From Blautia coccoides (GTDB taxonomy: Bacteria > Bacillota > Clostridia > Lachnospirales > Lachnospiraceae), in NCBI RefSeq assembly GCF_034355335.1, contig NZ_CP136422.1, positions 3,940,501 through 4,004,500 on the forward strand: DNA of 64,000 bases, given 5' to 3'. Positions within the stretch are counted from its first letter, which is position 1. Each line of letters opens with the position of its first letter. The position numbers and the translations under genes were made by a program. Below the pieces are notes generated by a model. It saw only the letters and a program-made list of their open reading frames with translations, searched no databases and had not been told where the DNA came from. This document shows positions 7,765-16,420 of this stretch, piece after piece.

Positions 7765-9645
7765 CTATCTTACCTCGATCGCATCGAAACTGCAGTTCTC
7801 TATACATGCTCCGCACTTGATACATTTTGCGGTATCGATGGTATGCGGCTCTTTCTTCTCGCCGGTGATGGCACCAACCGGGCAATTTCTCGCACACTTG
7901 GTACATCCCTTACATTTTTCCGGATTGATATAATAATTCCGAAGCGCTGTACAGGTATGGGAAGCACATTTCTTATCCACAATATGCTCCATATACTCAT
8001 CCCGGAACATACGGATGGTACTCAGTACAGGAAGCGGTGCGCTCTTGCCGAGGCCGCACAGAGACAGGTCTTTTACGCTCTTGGCGATCTCTTCCAATTT
8101 GTCAAGATCCTCCACTTCCCCTTTGCCTGCTACGATCTTCTCAAGGATTTCCAGCATTCTCTTGGTGCCGATACGGCAGGGAACGCATTTTCCGCAGGAC
8201 TCTCTCTGGGTAAAGCTCATGAAAAATCTTGCCACTTCCACCATACAGGTGTCTGTATTCATAACAACAAGTCCGCCGGAACCCACAATGGCACCGAACT
8301 TTTTAACGGAGTCGAAATCAAGAGGCTCATCCAGATGCTGTGTAGTCAGACATCCACCGGATGGTCCGCCGATCTGTACAGCCTTGAATTCAGAGCCTTC
8401 CTGCAGGCCGCCGCCGATTTCATAGATGATCTCCCGCAGAGTTGTCCCCATGGGCACTTCGATCAGACCTGTATTCTCAATGGAACCTGTCAGGGAGAAG
8501 GTCTTGGTACCCGGACTTCCCTCTGTTCCGATGGTGCGGAACCACTCATGGCCCTTCAGGATGATCTTCGGGACATTGGCATAGGTCTCCACATTATTCA
8601 GAACGGTTGGTTTTGCCCACAGACCATGGTCAACGGTTCTCGGCGGTTTGGTACGCGGGAATCCCCTGTTGCCCTCAATAGAAGCTGTCAGCGCGGAACC
8701 CTCACCGCAGACAAAGGCACCGGCACCACGGTTGATATGCATATGGAAAGCAAAATCCGTTCCCAGAATATTGTCTCCAAGAAGATTTCTCTCCTCCATG
8801 ACTGCAATGGCGTGTTTCAGTCTCGCCACAGAGTTGGGGTATTCGGCACGCACGTAGATATATCCCTCAGAGGAACCAACTGCGTATCCTGCGATCATCA
8901 TACCTTCAATGAGTTTGAAAGGATCGCCTTCCATAACGGAGCCGTCCATGAATGCTCCCGGATCTCCCTCATCACCGTTGCAGACTACATAGCGCTCTTT
9001 TTCTTCCTGGGCAGCCACCTGTTTCCATTTCCTTCCGGTCGGGAATCCGCCGCCGCCTCTGCCGCGCAGGCCGGACTGGTCCACTTCCTCCACGACATCC
9101 TCAGGTTTCATATCAAACAGCACTTTTTCCAGCGCTTTAAATCCGCCGGCACCAATATATTCATCAATAGACTCTGCGTCAAATCTTCCACAGTTTTCCA
9201 GAACCACACGTGTCTGTTTTGCAATAAAAGGAATTTCATCCGGCTGTACATAGGTCTGCTCCGCTTTCTTATAAAGCAGTCTGTCCACAAGGGCGTCACC
9301 CATGACTGTATTATCAAAGATTTCCTGGCAGTCCTCCGGCTGAACCTTTATGTACTGCACCACTTTTTCACCTTTCTGGATACGCACCAGAGGACCGAAT
9401 TCACAGAAGCCCTGGCAGCCTGTCCTCTTGACACCCACATGCTCTTTCTCATCATGAGGGGCAAATTCAATGGTGACATCCGGGGTATTCCCAACAATCT
9501 CCATCATTTTCTGATAGATCTTCTCGGAACCCGTTGCAATACATCCTGTACCGGAACAGACAAGAATCCTGCATCCATATGACTGCAGTTCCTGTTCTGC
9601 TGCTTCCCTGCACTTGTCAAGTTCTGCTTTGTTTGAAATCATCAT
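7765..9645 (-). CDS. NuoF/HydB-like NADH-binding flavoprotein subunit of the formate dehydrogenase complex
   Basis: The 626 residues contain an N-terminal thioredoxin-like [2Fe-2S] domain, an FMN/NADH domain (GRGGGGFPTGRKWK, then GAGAFVCGEGSAL), and the ESCGKCVPCRIGT [4Fe-4S] binding motif. The C-terminal two-[4Fe-4S] ferredoxin domain has CKGCTKCARNC and CIKCGACIENC. This is the layout of HydB from electron-bifurcating hydrogenases. The CGEGSAL motif replaces the CGEETAL seen in complex I NuoF. It overlaps the NuoE-like gene by 4 bp. It is closely similar along its length to the HydB at 58490-60364, so the two arose by duplication of one module. Confidence 0.93.
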   Translation of the reverse strand: MMISNKAELDKCREAAEQELQSYGCRILVCSGTGCIATGSEKIYQKMMEIVGNTPDVTIEFAPHDEKEHVGVKRTGCQGFCEFGPLVRIQKGEKVVQYIKVQPEDCQEIFDNTVMGDALVDRLLYKKAEQTYVQPDEIPFIAKQTRVVLENCGRFDAESIDEYIGAGGFKALEKVLFDMKPEDVVEEVDQSGLRGRGGGGFPTGRKWKQVAAQEEKERYVVCNGDEGDPGAFMDGSVMEGDPFKLIEGMMIAGYAVGSSEGYIYVRAEYPNSVARLKHAIAVMEERNLLGDNILGTDFAFHMHINRGAGAFVCGEGSALTASIEGNRGFPRTKPPRTVDHGLWAKPTVLNNVETYANVPKIILKGHEWFRTIGTEGSPGTKTFSLTGSIENTGLIEVPMGTTLREIIYEIGGGLQEGSEFKAVQIGGPSGGCLTTQHLDEPLDFDSVKKFGAIVGSGGLVVMNTDTCMVEVARFFMSFTQRESCGKCVPCRIGTKRMLEILEKIVAGKGEVEDLDKLEEIAKSVKDLSLCGLGKSAPLPVLSTIRMFRDEYMEHIVDKKCASHTCTALRNYYINPEKCKGCTKCARNCPVGAITGEKKEPHTIDTAKCIKCGACIENCSFDAIEVR

Positions 9646-10121
9646 GCGCCTTCACCTCTCAATTCCTGCACTAACGCAACTACTTTTTCCGGTGACATCT
9701 TGGGATGCACTTCCTCATTGACCATAAGTGTGGGAGCCAGCCCGCACGCACCCAGACAGGATACTGTTTCCACAGTAAAGATCATATCCTCTGTAGTGTG
9801 TTTCTTTTTGCTCAGTCCCAGTTCTTTGTAGAGTGCCTCCAGGATCGGCATGGATTTTCTAACATGACATGCCGTACCGTCGCATACTTTAATGACATAT
9901 TTTCCCTTTGGCTCAAAAGAGAAATTCTCATAAAAAGTTGCAACACTGTAAGCCTTTGCCTCTGTCACCCCGATCTGCTGTGCAGTGTAAGTGAGCAGTT
10001 CTCCCGGCAGATAGCGGTATTCACCCTGAATGTCCTGCATGATCGGAATCAGGGATGACGGTTTCTTTCCGTACCGCCCAATGATCTCATCTGCCTTTTC
10101 GTAGTAAGATTGGTCTAACAT
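9642..10121 (-). CDS. NuoE/HydC-like [2Fe-2S] thioredoxin-fold subunit
   Basis: This 159-residue protein has the NuoE helical N-terminus (LIPIMQDIQ, YLPGELL) and the four cluster cysteines in CDGTACHVRKS and SCLGACGLAP. A GGAGG site sits at the usual distance. It passes electrons between the NuoF-like flavoprotein and the other subunits. Roughly four in five residues match the hydC product at 58014-58493. It is the first structural subunit gene of the formate dehydrogenase set and follows the SpoIIE-type phosphatase gene after 113 bp. Confidence 0.93.
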   Translation of the reverse strand: MLDQSYYEKADEIIGRYGKKPSSLIPIMQDIQGEYRYLPGELLTYTAQQIGVTEAKAYSVATFYENFSFEPKGKYVIKVCDGTACHVRKSMPILEALYKELGLSKKKHTTEDMIFTVETVSCLGACGLAPTLMVNEEVHPKMSPEKVVALVQELRGEGA

Positions 10122-10234
10122 ATATTACCCTCCTATATATAATATATTACCTCTGACGCCCTGCAGGCCTGTCTGCACATTTTGTTCAGATGCAGATTTC
10201 CCATGATGGTACGGCCTTACAAAGTATCAAATGA

Positions 10235-11407
10235 CTACCATATTTTCATCTTCACTTTTTTCCCCGCCTTCTCCAGACAATCCTTTAAATGGTAGGTCAG
10301 ACGCAGTTTTTCCCCTGCGTCTATGTGAAGTTCTGTGTTTGCCGGGTTCCTGGCGTTCCCGAAAAAAATGCGGATGTCTGTGGAATTTTCAAAAAGCTCC
10401 ACCAGAAGCCTTGCGGCCGCATCCTTTTTCCGGCCGAAACCGAGCACTGCCAGCCCGTCTTTTAAATAACGGTTGGCATATATATTCAAACGCCGGATGG
10501 TCAGAAGTCCCTCTGTGACCAGATCCACGCCTTTTAAGGCGGACATGGCCGGAACATCATCACATCTGGTGTCTTCAAGCGAAACTAGATTTTCCCCCAG
10601 ATGATCCGCCACAAATCCTGCTGTGGTCCCTCCGCACACAATGTGCTTTCCGGGTGACTCAAAAAACAGTCTTAAAAACGCCTCATCTTTTTCCATTTGA
10701 CTGGGCGGCCCTATCATCAGATTCGTAACTGCCCTCTCACATAATTTAATCACCAGAACCGTGATATCATCATCTGTCTCATCTAAATTCAGGTCTACAC
10801 AAGCACTGGCGATATGGGCTGCCAGCTCCTGAGCTGACATTTCTTTTTTATATTTTTGTTCGCAGAAACGGACTACATCCTCCCGCCCCCATCCTCCGTC
10901 TGTCGTCTTTCCCATTCCGGCATTGGTCACGCCGTCTGACATGAGGATGAGCACATCGTCTCTCTGAAGAGTAAGCTCTGCCTCCCGGATCTCTTTTTCC
11001 CCGATATAGTGTGAGGTTTCCGAATATCCCACAGACTTTCCATCCCTTAAAAGAATGGCACCGGGATTGTCATACTGAGCCAGATAAGCCTGTCTGCCGC
11101 TGATCTTCAGGGCAGTAAAGGTTGAGTACGCCATGTTCCGCACATGACACACCGGAAGTGTTTTGGCAATGGCCTCCACCGCATCATCCAGCGCCAGTTT
11201 CTTTATCATCATGGTACAGAGCATTTTTGCCGTGAGTGTTGCCAGTATATTGGCCTTCACCCCGCTGCCCAGGCCGTCTGAAAGGACCAGGACCGTATCC
11301 GACCCCTTTTCTTCGGTAATGTAAAAATCTCCACAAAGGGATTCTTTCTTTTTATTCAGGCTCACATGTCCAAAATCCGCAAAAAGGTTGTCAAAATGTA
11401 TCTTCAT
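10235..11407 (-). CDS. SpoIIE-family PP2C-type phosphatase linked to the sensory hydrogenase
   Basis: The start is taken as ATG 11407, which overlaps the stop of the hydrogenase-like sensor (ATGA) and lies 7 nt after GGAGG. The first ~220 residues carry the SpoIIE/PP2C metal-binding elements CGDFY, LSDGLGSG and MSDGVTNAG. The remaining ~170 residues do not match anything I know; they contain the hydrophobic-core stretch KHIVCGGTTAGFVADHLG. SpoIIE-type phosphatases dephosphorylate serine/threonine on anti-anti-sigma-like partners, and none is encoded nearby. The overlap with the H-cluster/PAS protein suggests the two form a signal unit responding to hydrogen or redox state (inference). Such pairs are known with group C [FeFe]-hydrogenases. 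Confidence 0.85.
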   Translation of the reverse strand: MKIHFDNLFADFGHVSLNKKKESLCGDFYITEEKGSDTVLVLSDGLGSGVKANILATLTAKMLCTMMIKKLALDDAVEAIAKTLPVCHVRNMAYSTFTALKISGRQAYLAQYDNPGAILLRDGKSVGYSETSHYIGEKEIREAELTLQRDDVLILMSDGVTNAGMGKTTDGGWGREDVVRFCEQKYKKEMSAQELAAHIASACVDLNLDETDDDITVLVIKLCERAVTNLMIGPPSQMEKDEAFLRLFFESPGKHIVCGGTTAGFVADHLGENLVSLEDTRCDDVPAMSALKGVDLVTEGLLTIRRLNIYANRYLKDGLAVLGFGRKKDAAARLLVELFENSTDIRIFFGNARNPANTELHIDAGEKLRLTYHLKDCLEKAGKKVKMKIW

Positions 11408-13131
11408 AACCATTCCTCCGGATGATCAGTCCCGGACTTTTCCTGTTCTGTGAGGATCGTCTCCTTTAGCTTCTCCACAGCCACCTTGGTGTCGGCTGCT
11501 GTCTCCCCTAAAAGCTCCGCGATCTGATGGACAATGCGGAGCTGTTCATCCGCCAGCTTATCCGCCATCTGGGCCGCCATGATCCTGGTGCGGTGCACCT
11601 CCTGCTGCTGTGCCACCTCTTTTGTGACATTTTTCATGATGCAGATGATCAGCCCGTTACTCCTATCATACGTAAGGACCCGTTCCAGATAGACCTTGTA
11701 TTCCTCCACAAAAATCTTATCCTGGGTAAATCCTTTTCCGAATGCCAGCATATTCACAAAGGCGTAATCATCCATAAGCTTTGACACCGGCTGCCCTATA
11801 ATAGCCTTTTTCCTTCGGATATCGAATAAATCCATGGCCGCTTTGTTAAGCTGCACCACTTCCAGATCTGTATTGACCGTCACCAGCATTCCCGGCATGG
11901 AATTGATGATCTTGTTGGCATAACTGGCCTCACGCTCCCTCATATAGGGAATGCACATGGAGATTTCTGCCTTGTTTTGAAAAATAGCTACGGCCTTCTC
12001 CCTGCAGGTGTTGTATCCGCAGGCACCGCAGTTTAATTCCTTTTGGTGGGTAGCCTTTCCCATCTTTTTTAAGATCACCTGAAGTTCTTCCTCTGTGGGA
12101 TTGGGATGGATGACTTCTTTTTCAATAAACTCCCGCTCCAGGTTCATACCCACGGGCAGATTAAAATCGGCTTCATCGTCCGGACGAAACGGGTCTTTCA
12201 TGGAAGCTTTCATCACATCCATGGAAGCTTTCATTCTGCGGCTCTTGTCTTTCTGGAAGGATGGGCCTCCGATACAGCCTCCTTCACAGATATTAAGCTC
12301 CAGGAAACACTTATGTATCTTCCCCTCCCGCAGTTCCTCCAGGACCTGCATACAGTTTTCCACACCATCTATGCTAAGATAGGTATAATCTTCATTTTTT
12401 CTGATAATTCTTGTAATGCCGCCGCTCATGGCGCGCATCCTGGAAAGCCTTGGATCTGATACCTCCTGCTTTGGTTCTACCTGGATTTTGTTTTCCTCCA
12501 GCCAGGCGTCCAGCTCTTCAAAGGATATGACATAGGCAGAATAATTGTTTTTCTCAGAAATCTCCGCAACCGGAGATATACACGGGCTTATGTATACGGG
12601 AATGCAGTCTCTGTTCTTCTCTTTCAGATACTTTGCGTGTGTCTGCATGGGTGATAATACCGGAAGTAAATATTTGGCAAGCTCCGGATATTTGCTCCGC
12701 ACAAGACGCACAACCGCGGGACATACGGAAGTGATCATCACATCCATCTGCCCTTCCCCAAGTATCCGCTCATATTCCCTTCTCACCAGATAAGTGCCCT
12801 CCGCCGCTTCTCTGGCATCTGTAAATCCCAATTTCAGAAATGCTTCGTGAAGTGCCGGAAAACTGCCTGGTCCGTATTTTGCCGCATAGGTGGGATTTAC
12901 ACTTGCCACAAGCTGACATCCCTCGGCGATCATCCTTTTCAGGCTGGGCACATCATTCTTCTCTGCCTTTGCATGCTGGGGACAAATGATCGTACACTTC
13001 TCACACAGAATGCAGTCATCCTGCATGATCTGCGCCTGATGGTCCTTGATCCGGATCGCCTTCACAGGACAATGGCGGACACATTTATAACAATTTTTAC
13101 AGTCTACCGGTTTAAATTTGAGAATCCACAT
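11404..13131 (-). CDS. Sensory-type (group C) [FeFe]-hydrogenase with PAS domain
   Basis: The start at 13131 (MWILKF) has AAAAGGAAA 4-5 nt upstream. The 575 residues hold a two-[4Fe-4S] ferredoxin domain (~8-52) and an H-cluster domain (~60-300). The H-cluster motifs are TSVCP (C137), SPC (C184) and ICEGGC (C282, C286). A further four-Cys iron-sulfur segment (CGACGYNTC...C, ~368-392), a PAS domain (~405-500) and a helical C-terminus complete it. All four H-cluster cysteines are kept. The proton-transfer Cys before C137 is Val, and the Lys of the PCxxK motif is Pro, so catalysis should be slow or absent. It heads the minus-strand operon behind a good promoter and probably senses H2 or redox state and signals to the adjoining phosphatase (inference). 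Confidence 0.88.
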   Translation of the reverse strand: MWILKFKPVDCKNCYKCVRHCPVKAIRIKDHQAQIMQDDCILCEKCTIICPQHAKAEKNDVPSLKRMIAEGCQLVASVNPTYAAKYGPGSFPALHEAFLKLGFTDAREAAEGTYLVRREYERILGEGQMDVMITSVCPAVVRLVRSKYPELAKYLLPVLSPMQTHAKYLKEKNRDCIPVYISPCISPVAEISEKNNYSAYVISFEELDAWLEENKIQVEPKQEVSDPRLSRMRAMSGGITRIIRKNEDYTYLSIDGVENCMQVLEELREGKIHKCFLELNICEGGCIGGPSFQKDKSRRMKASMDVMKASMKDPFRPDDEADFNLPVGMNLEREFIEKEVIHPNPTEEELQVILKKMGKATHQKELNCGACGYNTCREKAVAIFQNKAEISMCIPYMREREASYANKIINSMPGMLVTVNTDLEVVQLNKAAMDLFDIRRKKAIIGQPVSKLMDDYAFVNMLAFGKGFTQDKIFVEEYKVYLERVLTYDRSNGLIICIMKNVTKEVAQQQEVHRTRIMAAQMADKLADEQLRIVHQIAELLGETAADTKVAVEKLKETILTEQEKSGTDHPEEWL

Positions 13132-13200
13132 AGTTTCCTTTTCCGTCATTCCGCACAGCATCGTGCAGATTCGTCAATATTACTTAGAATTATCTATTTC

Positions 13201-13229
13201 ATTATACATGAATCATTGGATTTATACAA
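13201..13229 (-). promoter_or_regulatory. Promoter of the sensor-hydrogenase/formate dehydrogenase operon
   Basis: On the minus strand TTGTAT, a 17-nt spacer and a consensus TATAAT are seen about 70 nt before the sensor start codon. No clear terminator lies between genes down to 985, so one long transcript is plausible. Confidence 0.65.
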
Positions 13230-13338
13230 TATTCATTCCTCAATTTTTCTTTTTATTTGTAATTTTCCTACAATAACTGCTCCACACCCCTGCACACTGT
13301 ATCTTTGTAACTGCTCTGATTCTACATAATATACATAG

Positions 13339-13385
13339 AAAAAACGCCCTTTCTGCCGCGTTTCAATGCTTTGCAGAAAGGACGT
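13339..13385 (-). terminator. Terminator after the VTT-domain gene
   Basis: The minus strand has a stem of the CGTCCTTTCTGC / GCAGAAAGGGCG type directly after the stop at 13394, followed by TTTTTT. It separates the glycolipid-type operon from the hydrogenase operon. Confidence 0.8.
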
Positions 13386-13393
13386 CAGCCCTG

Positions 13394-13987
13394 TCAAAAG
13401 ACTGCTTTTAATACTTCCATGATACCGGTCAGTCCCAGACTGTATAAGAGAATGGAGCCGGGCTTTCCCAAAAGGATGATCGCTGTAAATTTCTTCAGTG
13501 TCATCCTGGTCAGGCCTGCAATATAGCAGAGCAGGTCATCCGGTGCCACCGGGAGAAAAATTGCTACTGCAAAGGCCTTGTCAAACCCGTTTCCCTTACT
13601 CAGCCATCCAATGTATTTGTCATAATTTTTCTCCCCTATCATATTCCGCACAAATGGTCTGCCATACCGTTTGGAGAGCATGAAAGCCAGTATAGAACCA
13701 ATGCTGATACCAACATAATTATACACAAATCCCCACACAGGCCCGAAGATCAGCACTCCGCCCAGACACCCTATGGCACCCGGAAGTATAGGAATCACCA
13801 CCTGCACGATCTGGATCAAAACAAACAGGACCGGCGCCCACACACCACAGTTATTGAGGAAGAGTTCCAGGGCCTCTTTAGATACAAAAATCCCGCTTTG
13901 TATCCCATAAAAAATGAAAATCCCCATTCCTATCAAACCTGCAATGGTGCATATATTCATGAGAACTGCTGTTCTTTTTGTCTCCAT
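13394..13987 (-). CDS. TVP38/TMEM64 (VTT-domain) membrane protein
   Basis: This 197-residue protein has several hydrophobic helices. It shows the VTT/SNARE-associated pattern with a Gly/Pro-rich re-entrant segment (LPGAIGCLGGVLIFGPVWGF), then SIGSILAFMLSKRYG and PVAPDDLLCYIAGL. The family is linked to DedA-type proteins, some of which act as lipid flippases. The gene overlaps the upstream glycosyltransferase by about 30 bp and is the last of a three-gene minus-strand operon. Lipid handling fits its two glycosyltransferase partners (inference). Confidence 0.85.
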   Translation of the reverse strand: METKRTAVLMNICTIAGLIGMGIFIFYGIQSGIFVSKEALELFLNNCGVWAPVLFVLIQIVQVVIPILPGAIGCLGGVLIFGPVWGFVYNYVGISIGSILAFMLSKRYGRPFVRNMIGEKNYDKYIGWLSKGNGFDKAFAVAIFLPVAPDDLLCYIAGLTRMTLKKFTAIILLGKPGSILLYSLGLTGIMEVLKAVF

Positions 13988-15048
13988 ACTCTTCCTCCTT
14001 TCCAGTGCGCAGGAGCTGAATGCTTTACCTCCGCTGCCGTTTTTTCATAAAATTCTTTCCACATCTGCCCCACATGCTCCCTGCTGTAAAATTCATGACC
14101 TGCAAAGGATGCATGAGCGCTTCTCTGATAAAAATCAGGATCTTCCCTGAGCTGCTTCAGGGTGCTGACAAAAGCATCCATACCGTCTCCCCTGAGTGCA
14201 TAGTCAAAGAGGATCGGGTCATATATAGGAAGGTTCCGCACCAGAACCGGAACTGCACAGTTCATGGATTCCAATATCGTCATAGGGAATAATTCCTCGT
14301 AGGACGGAAGGAACATCACATCCGCCATATTGTAAATCTCATTCATCTTCTCCCTGTCCACGATTCCCAGGAAACGCACATTGGAGGGAAGATGCTTCAT
14401 CATTTTCTTAATCTCCTCATAGCCGTCTGAAATCCTTCCGAAAGAAAATCCTCCTGCCCAGATAAACATACAATCCGGCATCTTTTTTGCTGCCTCTATA
14501 AAATCAACCACACCTTTTCGTTTCTGGAGCTGGCCTACACAAAGTACCGTAAAAGCGTCTTTGCTGATGCGGTATTCCCTGCGGATACGTGCTCTCTCCT
14601 CACGGGGAAGGGGATAAAATTCCTCCTCAGACACTACATTCGGTATATAGGTCACCCGCTCTTTTGGAATTCCGTAATGAGCCAGGCGTTCAATAAAATA
14701 GGGATTGACCGTCACCAATTTGTCCATCCTCTTATAGAAGGAGAGCATATAGCGGTAGAAGATTTTTTTCATAAACCGTGGAAGATGAATGCTGTTTTCC
14801 ACTGTCTCCGGAAGAAAATGCACATAACCTACTGTTTTTCCCTGCCGTTTTCTGCGGCCTATACCCAGATAAAATTCCGGATTGATGGAATGATAGTGCG
14901 TGATCTCACAGGATCCCTTCGCGTTGTTCAGCACTTCAAACTGCCCTTTCAAAACCTGCCCTGCCAGAGCCACCTGCTCATCATGTGCGGAAAGAACACC
15001 TTGTCCCTTTACCATATCTGCCTTTGACATCATATTAATTTTCATCAT
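13957..15048 (-). CDS. GT4-family glycosyltransferase
   Basis: The 363 residues show the GT-B fold. The C-terminal nucleotide-sugar domain has TVLCVGQLQKRKG and the E-x7-E motif in PSYEELFPMTILESM. The N-terminal part contains ITHYHSINPEFYLGIGRR and GYVHFLPETV. It ends in a basic tail. The start lies one base after the stop of the second GT4 gene, so the two are co-expressed. A role in making a glycolipid, or a membrane anchor for a cell-wall glycopolymer, is likely from the pairing but not proven by sequence. Confidence 0.85.
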   Translation of the reverse strand: MMKINMMSKADMVKGQGVLSAHDEQVALAGQVLKGQFEVLNNAKGSCEITHYHSINPEFYLGIGRRKRQGKTVGYVHFLPETVENSIHLPRFMKKIFYRYMLSFYKRMDKLVTVNPYFIERLAHYGIPKERVTYIPNVVSEEEFYPLPREERARIRREYRISKDAFTVLCVGQLQKRKGVVDFIEAAKKMPDCMFIWAGGFSFGRISDGYEEIKKMMKHLPSNVRFLGIVDREKMNEIYNMADVMFLPSYEELFPMTILESMNCAVPVLVRNLPIYDPILFDYALRGDGMDAFVSTLKQLREDPDFYQRSAHASFAGHEFYSREHVGQMWKEFYEKTAAEVKHSAPAHWKGGRVWRQKEQQFS

Positions 15049-15049
15049 A

Positions 15050-16309
15050 TTAAGAAGCCCTCCTCATCATACGTTTCATCATGGTACGTCCCCAGGCAGT
15101 GCGTTCTGCGCTTCCATATACGGGAATCTGCTCTTTTTCCCGGCAGGCCGCTCTGTAGGCACGCTCCACCATAGTACAGAAATTCCAGGTTGAAAATTCC
15201 TCAGCCATTTCTCTTGCCATTACCCCCATCTCCTGTCTTCTTGTGTCATTCTCCAGAAGATAGGAAAGATGCATGTGAAAATACTCATACGTCTCATACT
15301 GGAAACCATTGCAGCCATCCGTTATGACACCTTCCAGGCATTCGTCCTTTCTGCAAAGCGCAGGAACACCGCTTGCAAGAGCCTCAATATAGGTAATGCC
15401 CTGTGTCTCGCTGTTGGACGCGCATACAAAAACATCGCCTAACTGATAGTAAGCCCACACTTCATCCGGAGCGATCATTCCTGTAAAACGGACATGATCT
15501 TCAATCCCCAGACTTATTGACAAATTTTGCAAATCTTCTCTGTTTGGTCCGTCCCCTGCGATCAAAAGAGTCATGTTTTCTGCTCCTTCCTCCAGAAGTC
15601 TGGCGAAGTATTCCAGAATTTCCTCCAGATTCTTCTCCTTAGCCAGTCTTCCCACACTGACAAGAACCCTGTTCTGCTCTGGAATGCCTAAAGCTTCTTT
15701 TCTCAGGTTCTTTTCTTCCTGCGTCAGCGTTCTTTTGAACTTACTCAGGTCAATGCCGCTTGGGATCACATCCACCTTAGGCTTTACCTCATAGGTGGAA
15801 AGGATGTCCTTCACTTTTCCTGTAGGCGCGATCACACGGTCTGTTTTGTTTAGAACCGTTCTGGAAAATTCGGCCACTGCTTTTTTCCCTGCTTTCCGGC
15901 CTGCCGTATATCTGCCCAACATCCCCGGAAGATAATGCATATAATCCTCATAAATGGTGTGATATGTGTGAAGAAGCGGGCATCCGCATTTTTTGCTGAT
16001 CTTAACTGCATACTGAAATGTCATAAATTCACACTGGGAATGGACCACATCCGGCTCCCAGTCGATCAGCTCCCCAACATAGGGATTCCTGTAGGGAAGA
16101 ACTGCTCTTGCATTGGGATAAATGTATCCCAGATCCATAGATTTCACATAGTATACTTCATTATATTTATAAGAAGCTCCGGTCTCGGAAAGTGTCAGAA
16201 CTCTCACCTCATGCCCGCGCGCTTCTAATTCTCTTTTCAGATTGAGAACAGAGGTGACTACTCCGTTGACAATAGGTTCGTACCAGTCCGTAGTAATTAA
16301 TATCTTCAT
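15050..16309 (-). CDS. GT4-family glycosyltransferase, diacylglycerol-glucosyltransferase-like
   Basis: The start is ATG 16309 behind GGGGGAC; a TTG one codon earlier is less likely. The 419 residues begin with MKILITTDWYEPIVNGVVTS and continue with VHSQCEF and HTYHTIYEDYMHYLPG. This pattern is seen in 1,2-diacylglycerol 3-glucosyltransferases and related lipid glycosyltransferases. The donor domain has VSVGRLAKEKN, GDGPNR and the E-x7-E motif SETQGITYIEAL. With the following GT4 and VTT genes it forms a probable glycolipid operon. Confidence 0.87.
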   Translation of the reverse strand: MKILITTDWYEPIVNGVVTSVLNLKRELEARGHEVRVLTLSETGASYKYNEVYYVKSMDLGYIYPNARAVLPYRNPYVGELIDWEPDVVHSQCEFMTFQYAVKISKKCGCPLLHTYHTIYEDYMHYLPGMLGRYTAGRKAGKKAVAEFSRTVLNKTDRVIAPTGKVKDILSTYEVKPKVDVIPSGIDLSKFKRTLTQEEKNLRKEALGIPEQNRVLVSVGRLAKEKNLEEILEYFARLLEEGAENMTLLIAGDGPNREDLQNLSISLGIEDHVRFTGMIAPDEVWAYYQLGDVFVCASNSETQGITYIEALASGVPALCRKDECLEGVITDGCNGFQYETYEYFHMHLSYLLENDTRRQEMGVMAREMAEEFSTWNFCTMVERAYRAACREKEQIPVYGSAERTAWGRTMMKRMMRRAS

Positions 16310-16420
16310 CAAAAGTCCCCCTTTGTTTTCTCTTTGCCTTAGGTTGATCTTATCTTAACTGTTAGACTTAAAGAAATGGTCGGCGGATTTTTAAAAATTT
16401 TCTAAAGAAAGTTGTAAGAA

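Noticed and set aside
5057..7906. A longer fdhF starting at 7906.
   Set aside because: The extra 51 codons lie inside the NuoF-like gene and lack a ribosome binding site, whereas 7753 has AGGAGGAG at the right distance.
5483..9582. Long plus-strand open frames opposite fdhF and the NuoF-like gene (up to 579 codons).
   Set aside because: They are antisense shadows of strongly conserved minus-strand genes, lack ribosome binding sites and show no family motifs.
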